From NCBI GenBank assembly GCA_963790545.1, contig CAWBPA010000017.1, positions 1,178,001-1,242,000 on the forward strand: a stretch of 64,000 nucleotides of DNA. Reading direction: 5' to 3'. The translations under genes and the position numbers were made by a program. Position 1 is the stretch's first letter, and each line of letters opens with the position of its first letter. This document shows positions 34,912-42,127 of the stretch, piece by piece. The notes beneath the pieces were generated by a model. It made no database searches and was not told where the DNA came from. It was given only the letters and a program-made list of their open reading frames with translations. Source of the DNA: DATBJG01 sp963790545. GTDB lineage: Bacteria; Acidobacteriota; Vicinamibacteria; Vicinamibacterales; JAMQPK01.

Positions 34912-36108
34912 TCAGATTAGCGGCGTGATGTTTGGCTCGACTCCGAGCAGAGCCTTCCCGTACACCTCGAGATTGACCTGCCACTCCGTGATTGCATGGT
35001 GGCTGGCGACGTGGACGTCGCGCCAGAGACGTTGCATGCGGTTCGAGTCGGCGAGGCTGGAGGTGCCGTGCGCAGAAACGAGGACTTCCACGGCTTCACG
35101 GCAGTACTTCGCGACGAGCGCGGTGTCAGTGCGGACGCGCGCCCGGGCGGTGAGATCGGGATGACGGCCATGTTCTGCGGCTTGATCCAGGTCTCCCGCC
35201 GCACGAAACGCATGGAGATGAGCCGTCTCGATTTTCATGGCTGCATCGGCCAGCAGGATTTGAAAGCCGGCTGATTCTGTCTGCTTGCCGAAGTGTGTGT
35301 GTGTCACGCCACGGGTCGAGGCTTTGGCAATGACATGGTCGAGAGCGGCCCGTGCGATACCCAGTTGGGCGCCGATGAGAATGAGGACGGTGACCGGCAC
35401 GAAGGCCACACGGTACACAACTTCGTCTTTATGCTCGGTTCGATAATTCCCTTGAAAGGCTTGCGGATACGGGAGAAATCTGTGCTCGGGCACGAACACG
35501 TCTTTTGCCACAATCGTGTTGCTGCCGGTCCCCTTCATCCCGACCATGTGCCAGGTGTCTTCGATTGTGAGCTGGCTCATCGGCATGAGCGACAAGCCGA
35601 GATTGGCCATTTCGCCGTGCTCGTTGTTCATATGGACGCCGCACGCTGCCCACTGTGCGTGCAGACTCCCCGACGCCCACGGCCAGTGCCCGGTCACACG
35701 CCAGCCACCATCAACCGCCTGGGCATCGCCAATCGGCGCGAGAGAGCCTGCGGTCCAGGTTTCCGGCCCGGCACCCCACAGATCCTGCTGCGCCTTTTCA
35801 GGGAACAGAGCCGCCAGCCACGCGCACACGTTGATGAGACTGGCAGTCCAGGCCGTCGATCCACACCCGCGCCCAATTTCCGCCATGACCGCTATATACG
35901 TGCGTATGTCGGTCTCGTATCCGCCAAACCGCTTCGGCACCATTAACCTGCAAAGCCCGGTGTCTTTCAGCGCTTGAACGTTCCCGTCGGCAAGGCGCCG
36001 AAGGCGATCCGTTTCGTCGGCGTTCTTCTCGAGGATCGGGCGAATGCTGGCCGCCCTCTCGAGGAGCTCGGTCGTGCTGGGTGAGTCTGTGGTTGTGGCC
36101 TTGTTCAT
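34912..36108 (-). CDS. Acyl-CoA dehydrogenase-fold flavin monooxygenase (HsaA/DszC-like)
   Basis: 398 residues, cytosolic flavoprotein with the acyl-CoA dehydrogenase fold. N-terminal helical domain (NADETDRLRRLADGNVQALK, LMVPKRFGGYETD), middle beta domain (VTGHWPWASGSLHAQW, MVGMKGTGSNTIVAKDVFVP) and C-terminal helices (ARVRTDTALVAKYCREAVE, LWRDVHVASHH). The SASG-like segment WASGS and the absence of the acyl-CoA dehydrogenase catalytic glutamate pattern point to the oxygenase component of two-component monooxygenases. A flavin reductase partner is not in the neighbourhood. Substrate unknown. Confidence 0.8.
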   Translation of the reverse strand: MNKATTTDSPSTTELLERAASIRPILEKNADETDRLRRLADGNVQALKDTGLCRLMVPKRFGGYETDIRTYIAVMAEIGRGCGSTAWTASLINVCAWLAALFPEKAQQDLWGAGPETWTAGSLAPIGDAQAVDGGWRVTGHWPWASGSLHAQWAACGVHMNNEHGEMANLGLSLMPMSQLTIEDTWHMVGMKGTGSNTIVAKDVFVPEHRFLPYPQAFQGNYRTEHKDEVVYRVAFVPVTVLILIGAQLGIARAALDHVIAKASTRGVTHTHFGKQTESAGFQILLADAAMKIETAHLHAFRAAGDLDQAAEHGRHPDLTARARVRTDTALVAKYCREAVEVLVSAHGTSSLADSNRMQRLWRDVHVASHHAITEWQVNLEVYGKALLGVEPNITPLI

Positions 36109-36168
36109 CGTAGAGTTCGTCTCCTTGACCGGGACAAGTATACGAACGAGTCGCAGAAGGCAGCAACG

Positions 36169-36596
36169 TCAGGGAACAATCACCACCGGCGCGCGCCAGA
36201 AGGCGGCCTTCTGCCCACCCGGCTCGAGCACGGTCACCTGACAGTCGTAGCGCCCTGTCACCAGCGTTTCGAGCGGAATGCTGAGTCGCAGCGGTACGGC
36301 CTTGGATCTGAGGTCGAGGCCACCTGTGACCGCCACGGGCTGGGTTTCGAACACTTTGACATCACCACGAAAGAACGTCACGAACGCGAGAACCGGCTGC
36401 GTGCTGACGGCCCCGCGTTCGTACGCCTGCAGAAACACGTGCATGTCGCGGGCCCTGCTGAACACGCGAGTCACACTGGGCACGAGCTTCTGTCCCTCGT
36501 GCACGAGCGGATTCGCTGTCTGCAGCGCGGCGTTCTTCACGCTGTACAGCTCGTTCCCAAGAGGCACGCGCTGACTGCTCAGCACGACAGAGCTGC
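36169..36596 (-). pseudogene. C-terminal fragment of a VWFA-related Acidobacterial-domain protein
   Basis: About 140 residues that match only the last part of the secreted VWFA-related proteins of Acidobacteria: SSVVLSSQRVPLGNELY, GQKLVPSVTRVF, DMHVFLQAYERG and GRYDCQVTVLEPGGQKAAFW. The von Willebrand domain itself is missing. At its 5' side the sequence changes abruptly, around 36595, into the start of a BlaI-type repressor gene. It has no start of its own that is supported. Best read as a remnant left by a deletion. Confidence 0.75.
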
Positions 36597-36686
36597 CTCC
36601 TGGATTTCCCGCACCGAGGAGGAGCCACGACTCCAGAGCGCCTCCATGATGTGCAGTTCGAGCTTTGAGAGTTTGGGGGATGCCAC
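36579..36686 (-). pseudogene. Truncated BlaI/MecI-type repressor
   Basis: GTG 36686, with AGGAGG just upstream, begins an open frame of 35 residues. It contains PKLSKLELHIMEALWSRG and SSVREIQEA, the first helices of a BlaI/MecI/CopY winged-helix repressor. After QEA the similarity ends and a stop follows within four codons. The DNA continues as the VWFA-related fragment in a different frame. The remaining DNA-binding and dimerisation parts, and any blaR1 partner, are absent. Confidence 0.75.
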
Positions 36687-36767
36687 GGGCCTCCTACCGA
36701 CGTCGGCATATCTACTACATTTGTTTGGTCAAGACGGTCAACGAAACTTGCCCGGGTTTCTTACTTC

Positions 36768-36885
36768 TCCGTCCAAACACCCAACGCAGAGTTTGCAGGA
36801 GGGCGCTGAGGCACGCTGCAGCCCTTATAGGATTTGCCTGCGGCCTCCGCGATTCTCAGCGCCCTCTCCGTTGAAGAGCTCAGCA
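36768..36885. repeat. GCAGAG/GCGCTGAG palindromic word repeat
   Basis: Left words CCAACGCAGAGTTTGCAGGAGGGCGCTGAGGC oppose CTGCGGCCTCCGCGATTCTCAGCGCCCTC about 50 bases later. Same family as 42028-42120, 53114-53222 and 62044-62142. Confidence 0.7.
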
Positions 36886-36890
36886 GCGTG

Positions 36891-37547
36891 CTAGGAGGGG
36901 ATCAGCTCACGCCCGGAGGACGAAGTGCTCAGAACCATCGCGCCCGGGTGACGCCCCGGCAGCAGCGACAGACCGACCAGGAACAGGGCAAGCACGGCAA
37001 ACGCGACATACCCGGTGATGGGGCTCAGCACGGTTTGTGTGAGCGTCCCGAGCGTCAGCCCCTCGAGCATGGCGAGCAGCACGCGCTTCAACCCACCTTC
37101 TCCGGGGTTCGAAATTGCGGTGAGCACCACGAACTTCAACGTGAATGCGGAGCCAAAGATCACCATCAGGCTGCGTAGTACCCGCACACGATCGGGTGAC
37201 GCGGCCAGCGTGTTGAGGAGCAGCACGAGCAGAAACACCTGACAGATCAGTCTCGGCAGGCCCGACTCGGGGATGGCCAGGTTGAATGCCTGCGCCGCCG
37301 CAAAGAACGTGGTCAACAGGACGACAAGCCCGTTCAGGTTGGCGAGTGAGGGTCGATCAGCGCGCATGAGGCGTTCGGGGACGAGCGCACCACATTTCAC
37401 GAGCACGCCGAGCAGCACCGCTGCGAGCACGAGCGTAAACACCGGGGGTGGGATTAACGACACACGGTCGGCAATGCGCACCCCCCCAAGGAGCGTGACC
37501 GTCAGAAAAAGCAACGGCAGATAGAGCGCTTCGCGGATCGCGGTCAT
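36891..37547 (-). CDS. Polytopic membrane protein of unknown function
   Basis: 218 residues with about six hydrophobic segments (LYLPLLFLTVTLLGGV, VFTLVLAAVLLGVLVKCG, LNGLVVLLTTFFAAAQAF, ICQVFLLVLLLNTLAA, VMIFGSAFTLKFVVLTAI-like, YVAFAVLALFLVGLSLLPG). The C-terminal tail after PGRHPGAM runs into word-repeat DNA and may be extended. I do not recognise the family. It starts four bases after the stop of the 166-residue TPR-like gene (37551-38051), in the same direction, so the two almost certainly form an operon. Confidence 0.65.
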   Translation of the reverse strand: MTAIREALYLPLLFLTVTLLGGVRIADRVSLIPPPVFTLVLAAVLLGVLVKCGALVPERLMRADRPSLANLNGLVVLLTTFFAAAQAFNLAIPESGLPRLICQVFLLVLLLNTLAASPDRVRVLRSLMVIFGSAFTLKFVVLTAISNPGEGGLKRVLLAMLEGLTLGTLTQTVLSPITGYVAFAVLALFLVGLSLLPGRHPGAMVLSTSSSGRELIPS

Positions 37548-37550
37548 GAT

Positions 37551-38051
37551 TTACTTACGTTGTTGGAATGCGCGAACCGGATTCAGGTCTGACATATCCC
37601 GTTTCATGCCCGCCTCGAGCTCCGCTCGAAGCTCATCGGCGCTTTTCATCTGAAGGTCCGGATCCTCAACGACCAACCGCCCGCCCGGAGAAAGCGCAAT
37701 TGCTCGATCGACGGCCTCTAAACCTTTCCCGAACAGCACATCATCCTGGTAAAGCCTCCCCCACCCTTGTCGATAGTAGCTGTAAGCAATGTAGAACTGC
37801 GTCCGTGCGTCACGATGCGCGGGATCGGCCCGCTCGAACGTACTTCTTGCCGGGACGAAGTCATCCTGACGGAAGAACCGTAGGCCGTCTTCGAATGCCT
37901 GCTGATCGATGCGGTACACGCCGACGGTCGCCGACAAGCCGCCGATGACCTCGGCGGTTGTCTGCGGTTGCTTGAGGTAGACCCAAAAGATGAACGCAGC
38001 GTAGCCACTCGCGGCTGCGAGCCCGAGAGCCCGAACAGTAGTGTCCCGCAT
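37551..38051 (-). CDS. Membrane-anchored TPR-like protein
   Basis: 166 residues: one N-terminal membrane segment (ALGLAAASGYAAFIFWVYL), then a helical region with a TPR-like unit, YRIDQQAFEDGLRFFRQDDFVPARSTFERA, and DARTQFYIAYSYYRQGWGR. ALSPGGRLVVEDPDLQMKSADELRAELE follows. Probably exposed outside the inner membrane. Paired with the downstream polytopic protein; function of the pair unknown. Confidence 0.7.
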   Translation of the reverse strand: MRDTTVRALGLAAASGYAAFIFWVYLKQPQTTAEVIGGLSATVGVYRIDQQAFEDGLRFFRQDDFVPARSTFERADPAHRDARTQFYIAYSYYRQGWGRLYQDDVLFGKGLEAVDRAIALSPGGRLVVEDPDLQMKSADELRAELEAGMKRDMSDLNPVRAFQQRK

Positions 38052-38110
38052 TCAATTGCAGTATTGCAGAATTGCAGAATTGCAGAAAGGATCTAACGGA
38101 CTGCAATTTT
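38052..38110. repeat. TTGCAGAATTGCAGA word repeat
   Basis: Four tandem ATTGCAGA units then GGACTGCAATTTTGCGG. Related units occur at 23812-23852 and 32400-32525. Confidence 0.75.
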
Positions 38111-38116
38111 GCGGAT

Positions 38117-38734
38117 TCAGTATCCGAGTTGTCGGGCCATTCGTTCGTTCTCTTGCCACTTGCGTACGTGAGCAGCCGAGAGGCGGTAGGACCAGTAGGA
38201 GGCAAATCCGATTCGCTCAACCCATCCGAGCGTGCGAAGGAGCTTTCGACGGTGGGGGTAACGTTTGATCAGGATATTTTCGAGCACGTTGGTGGTGACA
38301 TTGTTGACGACCGACATCTGGAGAATCCCGAGCGAGTCGATGAGGATCTGCCGGTTCCCCGCCGCGTGGCTGATGGGCACGTCGTAACTGAACCCGCTGA
38401 TGGTAAACCTGGCATTCTGCTCGACAAATCCATGCCGGAAAAACACCTGTGAGCTGTCCCAGTCGAGCCGCGTGGCTCCATACGAAAGCACCGCCGGTGT
38501 GTATGTGGTCGGATCGAGGAGCGTGCTTTTTGTGACGCTCCAGACGAGTGATGGTTGATCGGGCGGGGCGATGGACGCCGGATCACTTCCATCCTGTGCA
38601 ACCGCAGAGGGGACCACGAGCAGCGTCGCAACGGCCAGACAGACAATTTTCAAAGCGAGATCTGGCACAAGGCACTTTTTACGTCCCGCCAGTCTGAACG
38701 CTTCCGTCGTGATTGCGATCGAGAACCGTGCCAT
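38117..38734 (-). CDS. Exported hypothetical protein
   Basis: About 205 residues starting at 38734 (MARFSIAITTEAF). A hydrophobic segment (ALKIVCLAVATLLVVPSAVAQ) at residues 27-47 looks like a signal peptide. The mature part contains KSTLLDPTTYTPAVLSY, RHGFVEQNARFTISGFSYD and VVNNVTTNVLENILIKRY, mixed alpha/beta. I do not recognise a family. Neighbours give no clue. Confidence 0.6.
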   Translation of the reverse strand: MARFSIAITTEAFRLAGRKKCLVPDLALKIVCLAVATLLVVPSAVAQDGSDPASIAPPDQPSLVWSVTKSTLLDPTTYTPAVLSYGATRLDWDSSQVFFRHGFVEQNARFTISGFSYDVPISHAAGNRQILIDSLGILQMSVVNNVTTNVLENILIKRYPHRRKLLRTLGWVERIGFASYWSYRLSAAHVRKWQENERMARQLGY

Positions 38735-38794
38735 GGGTGCCTCCGCATCTCCATCACGCAACAATGGGCAGCGCTCGACAGCAGCAGCAAGGAT

Positions 38795-38932
38795 CGATCC
38801 GGGATTCAGGATTCAGGAATCGGGATTTAGGAATCCCGACAGTGGAGTGTTCCGCGTCACCTTGTTGCAAGGGACGACACCCAGCTGGAAGTTAAAAGTG
38901 AAAAGTTGAAAGTGAAAAGTGAAGAGTGCAGC
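38795..38932. repeat. GGGATTCAGGATTCAGGAATC and GAAAAGTGAAAAG word repeats
   Basis: 38797-38845: GATTCAGGATTCAGGAATCGG and GGATTTAGGAATCCCG. 38885-38932: AAAGTGAAAAGTTGAAAGTG. No gene in this gap. Confidence 0.65.
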
Positions 38933-38941
38933 AGCAGCCTG

Positions 38942-39718
38942 TTACGCGTTCCAGAAGCCGGTCACGGCTTCGATTTGACCCGCTGCATTGAGGACGAAGA
39001 CGTTGGTGCCGCGTCCGCGTTCACTTCCGTCAGCCATTCGCGCGACCCAATCGGCGAGCACCGTCCCTTGACAATGTCGGACTACGCCATCGCGCCTAAT
39101 CCCAACGCCGGGCATGAAACGGTGAACGGCGGCCAGGTGCGCGCGGAGGTCGGTCATTCCTTCGATCGAGCTGAACCGATCGCGGAAGCGGATGTTCGCA
39201 GTGCCAAGTCGAGCCAGCGTCGTTTCTCGAACGGTGGTTTCCGGTTCAGACCAAGCGGCAAACCACCCGTCAATGGTGTCTCCAGCCTTCGCGTGGAGTT
39301 CGTTCAACACGACATTGGCAAAGAGCGACAGCTGGAAGCGCCAACCTTGCTGGAATTCGTCGCGGACATTCGGATCGGCAAAGTCGTGCGAGAGACTCAG
39401 GAGTGTGGCCCCCGACTGCTCGGCCAGATGGATCGTGACCAACGAACCACCCGGTGGGATTGGAGCACCGCTGACGAAGCCGTACGTGAACACGATTCGT
39501 TGCGGCGCGATGAGTTCGACCACTTCACCCGAAACTTCAGTCCCTTCTGGAAAACGAATGAGCAGCCGCCCTCCGGGTCTGGCCTCGATCGTCGAACCGG
39601 TGCCCCACCAGGACGCCCAACGGTCGCTATCGGTAAAGAATCGAAACACCCGTTCAGGCTCGGCCCGAATCAGGACCGTGCGCTCCAGCCGATGAGGGAG
39701 AGAATCTGGATGTGTCAT
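38942..39718 (-). CDS. SRPBCC (AHSA1-type) domain fused to SnoaL-like domain
   Basis: 258 residues. Residues 10-150 are an AHSA1/START-like ligand-binding fold (RTVLIRAEPERVFRFFTDSDRWASWWG, GEVVELIAPQRIVFTYGF, GWRFQLSLFANVV). Residues 150-258 resemble an NTF2/SnoaL-like domain (IDGWFAAWSEPE, NVFVLNAAGQIEAVTGFW). Its ATG overlaps the ArsR stop (ATGA), so the two are translationally coupled. Typical ArsR-SRPBCC pairs are common and of unknown substrate. Confidence 0.85.
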   Translation of the reverse strand: MTHPDSLPHRLERTVLIRAEPERVFRFFTDSDRWASWWGTGSTIEARPGGRLLIRFPEGTEVSGEVVELIAPQRIVFTYGFVSGAPIPPGGSLVTIHLAEQSGATLLSLSHDFADPNVRDEFQQGWRFQLSLFANVVLNELHAKAGDTIDGWFAAWSEPETTVRETTLARLGTANIRFRDRFSSIEGMTDLRAHLAAVHRFMPGVGIRRDGVVRHCQGTVLADWVARMADGSERGRGTNVFVLNAAGQIEAVTGFWNA

Positions 39719-40074
39719 GACTTGCGAGTCTCATGACGACGGCGTCGGGGACGCGGGCCGCGTCGGGTTTGCTCCAGCTCCGCCTGCAGCTTGAGGCGCC
39801 ACAGCGAATCGTCCCACATGCGTTCGAGCATCTGACCGACAGGTCCAAGTGCTTCTCGTCGGGCTCGGTAGAAGCGATTCCGCCCTTCGGTCCTGACATC
39901 GACGAGGCCAGCCGACGAGAGGCACCGGAGCTGCAAAGACACGGCCCCGAACGTCACGTCGGGCATCGCCTCGTGAATGGCGCCGGCCCCCAATTCCCGA
40001 TCCCAGACCAGGCGGAGAATTTCGCGCCTGCGCGGCGAGGCGATGGCCGAGAGCACGGACGCTTCAAGCTGCAC
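39715..40074 (-). CDS. ArsR-family winged-helix regulator
   Basis: 119 residues. Winged-helix core LSAIASPRRREILRLVWDRE, GAIHEAMPDVTFGAVSLQLRCLSSAGLV and VRTEGRNRFYRARREALGP. No ArsR-type metal-binding cysteine pair; it belongs to the group paired with SRPBCC proteins. GTG start at 40074. The C-terminal Arg-rich tail (RRGPRPRRRR) is unusual. Directly upstream is an AT-rich palindrome that is a plausible own operator. Confidence 0.88.
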   Translation of the reverse strand: MQLEASVLSAIASPRRREILRLVWDRELGAGAIHEAMPDVTFGAVSLQLRCLSSAGLVDVRTEGRNRFYRARREALGPVGQMLERMWDDSLWRLKLQAELEQTRRGPRPRRRRHETRKS

Positions 40075-40110
40075 GATTTTAATTTACATTAAACTAAACT
40101 ATTGTCAAGC
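40075..40110 (-). promoter_or_regulatory. AT-rich palindrome upstream of the arsR-type gene
   Basis: On the gene strand: TTTAGTTTAATGTAAATTAAAATC. TTTAATGTAAATTAAA is nearly palindromic and very AT-rich in a GC-rich genome, immediately before the GTG start; TTGACA lies further upstream at 40104-40109. It could serve as both core promoter and operator. Confidence 0.5.
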
Positions 40111-40142
40111 ACCGACTCCGAGAGCGCTGTGTTAGCATTCGG

Positions 40143-40182
40143 CCCGTTTCCCGAATCCCGAGTCCCGAACCCCGAATCCCCA
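40143..40182. repeat. CCCGAATCCCGAGTCCCGAAC word repeat
   Basis: Three to four tandem CCCGAAT/CCCGAGT units just before the ribosome binding site of the next gene. Related words at 32796-32820. Confidence 0.65.
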
Positions 40183-40200
40183 TACAAACAGGAGGAACCC

Positions 40201-40650
40201 GTGCCATCGCCTTATGAAAGTGCTGATTTGATCATGAAGCTTTACAAACTGCGCCGCGAAGCCACCATGCGCGAGGCGCGCACCTGGTTTGCTCTCAGCT
40301 TCAATCCTGATAGTGCGGACGAAGTGGCAAGAACCATGGCGGGCCCGAACAGTGCCCATTTTCGGATGGTCACCAGTTACTGGGACATGGCCGCGTCTTT
40401 TGTGAACAACGGCGCCATCGACGAGAAGATGTTCATCGACGCAAACGGCGAGCACCTCGTCGTGTTCGCCAAGGTCGAACCCTTTCTGGCGGAGCATCGA
40501 AGCCGAATGGGGAACCAGGCCTTCATGGCCAACCTCGAAAAACTCATCATGAAGCAGCCCAATGCCAAGGAAGGATTGGCCACGATCCGCGAACGCTTCA
40601 GGCAAATAGCTGCAGCGCGACCGGCCGGACAAGCTGCAGTCGCGAGATAG
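40201..40650 (+). CDS. Small conserved hypothetical protein (DUF4760-like)
   Basis: 149 residues from GTG 40201, which has AGGAGG at a good distance; the longer upstream frame is only word repeat. Helix-rich: SADLIMKLYKLRREATMREA, RTWFALSFNP, HFRMVTSYWDMAASFVNNGA and EHLVVFAKVEPFLAEHR. The pattern resembles a DUF4760-type family found widely in Acidobacteria; function unknown. Monocistronic as far as visible. Confidence 0.7.
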   Translation: MPSPYESADLIMKLYKLRREATMREARTWFALSFNPDSADEVARTMAGPNSAHFRMVTSYWDMAASFVNNGAIDEKMFIDANGEHLVVFAKVEPFLAEHRSRMGNQAFMANLEKLIMKQPNAKEGLATIRERFRQIAAARPAGQAAVAR

Positions 40651-40733
40651 CCCACCGTGCTAGAGTACCCGGATGATGTATTGCGGGCTGGCATGCACCA
40701 CCGGCCCGTCGTTAAACAGCACGGAGGCTTTTC

Positions 40734-42002
40734 ATGCGCATGTCGTTGACACGCTCGCAGTTACTTTGGCTCGCGGCGGTGATAGTGGTCGTCCTGGCCT
40801 CGACAGGCGGTGACGCCCAGCAACCTCCCGCGAGCGGCGGGCGACAGGGCGCCCCACCGGCTGCTGGCCGTCAAGGCGGCCCCCCCTTCCCGCGCGTTCC
40901 CGCGCTTCCATTTCCGGATGCGCCACAAGTGTTCGAGACGTTGGGGCAGTCGATCCGCGCCGTTCCATTTGTGAAGGGTCTCGTCAACCCGTGGAGTCTT
41001 GCCTTCCTCCCGAATGGAGACATGCTCGTCACCGAGAAGGGTGGTCAGCTAAGGATCGTCCGGAACGGGACGCTGGATCCTCAGCCAATCGCGGGGGTTC
41101 CCCAAGTGTGGGCGATGGGTCAAGGCGGTCTGCTCGAAGTGGCGCCGCATCCTCGATTCGCGGAAAACCAGGTGATCTATCTGACCTACTCGAAACCCGG
41201 TGAGCGCGGTGCCACGACGGCGCTAGCGCGCGGACGCTTTGACGGCAAGGCGTTGACCGACCTGCGAGACATTTTCGTGGCGGACAATTGGGCGACGGGT
41301 GGTGCCCACTTCGGTTCGAAGATCGCGTTCGGCCGGGACGGTCTGCTCTATATGACCGTCGGGGAGCGGAACGATCGGAACCGTGCGCAGGACACCGCGA
41401 TTCACGGCGGAAAAGTGTTGCGACTGCGAGAGGACGGGACGGTGCCGCCCGACAACCCGTTTGTGGGTCGCTCCGGGTTCAAACCGGAAATCTATTCGTA
41501 CGGCCATCGGAACCTGCAAGGATTGACGTTCCACCCGGAAACGGGCGCTCTGTGGGAAACCGAACACGGACCGCAGGGTGGAGACGAGCTCAACACGATA
41601 GCGCCCGGCAAGAACTACGGCTGGCCGGTCGTCACCTACGGCCGCGAGTACACAGGAGAGATCATCGCGAGCCAGACCTGGCGGGAAGGCATGGAACAGC
41701 CGGTTATGTTCTGGTCACCGTCGATTGGGTTGTCGGGAATGGTTTTCTATACGGGCGATCGCTTCCCTGCATGGAAGGGAAACCTCTTCGTGGGAGCGCT
41801 CTCGGGATTGCAGCTGCAGCGCGTGGTCTTTACCGAACGCGGTCCCGTCGGTCGTGAAACACTGATTGGTTCTCTCAGGCAGCGTGTGCGCGACGTGCGA
41901 CAGGGACCGGACGGGCTGCTGTATCTGGCAGTTGACGGCACACCCGGGGGAATAATCCGGATCGAGCCGGCGCCAACCACGACGACGGCCAGCACACGGT
42001 AG
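40734..42002 (+). CDS. PQQ-dependent glucose/sorbosone dehydrogenase-type beta-propeller
   Basis: Soluble periplasmic sugar dehydrogenase family (GSDH), 422 residues, with a signal peptide and a Pro/Gly-rich linker. Six-bladed propeller motifs: VNPWSLAFLPNGDMLVTEK, HPRFAENQVIYLTYS, HFGSKIAFGRDGLLYMTVGE, GHRNLQGLTFHPETGALWETEHGPQGGDELN and GKNYGWPVVTYG. The catalytic histidine corresponds to the His of GGAHFGSK. PQQ must be supplied; no pqq genes are in the window. Start ATG 40734 with GGAGG eight bases upstream. Confidence 0.9.
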   Translation: MRMSLTRSQLLWLAAVIVVVLASTGGDAQQPPASGGRQGAPPAAGRQGGPPFPRVPALPFPDAPQVFETLGQSIRAVPFVKGLVNPWSLAFLPNGDMLVTEKGGQLRIVRNGTLDPQPIAGVPQVWAMGQGGLLEVAPHPRFAENQVIYLTYSKPGERGATTALARGRFDGKALTDLRDIFVADNWATGGAHFGSKIAFGRDGLLYMTVGERNDRNRAQDTAIHGGKVLRLREDGTVPPDNPFVGRSGFKPEIYSYGHRNLQGLTFHPETGALWETEHGPQGGDELNTIAPGKNYGWPVVTYGREYTGEIIASQTWREGMEQPVMFWSPSIGLSGMVFYTGDRFPAWKGNLFVGALSGLQLQRVVFTERGPVGRETLIGSLRQRVRDVRQGPDGLLYLAVDGTPGGIIRIEPAPTTTTASTR

Positions 42003-42027
42003 CGCCGCTCGGGTCCCTTTCACGCTG

Positions 42028-42120
42028 AGGACGCCGAGGACGCGGAGCGCGCAGAGGATTCTAACAATATGATCCTCTGCGGCCTCTGCGGCCCCTGCGC
42101 CCTCTGCGTTGAGCTCTTGA
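42028..42120. repeat. GCTGAGGACGCCGAGGACGC palindromic word repeat
   Basis: Left arm CACGCTGAGGACGCCGAGGACGC, right arm CCTCTGCGGCCTCTGCGGCC..CTCTGCGTTGAG with ATCCTC at the turn. Lies between two convergent genes; could terminate both. Confidence 0.75.
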
Positions 42121-42127
42121 GAACTCG

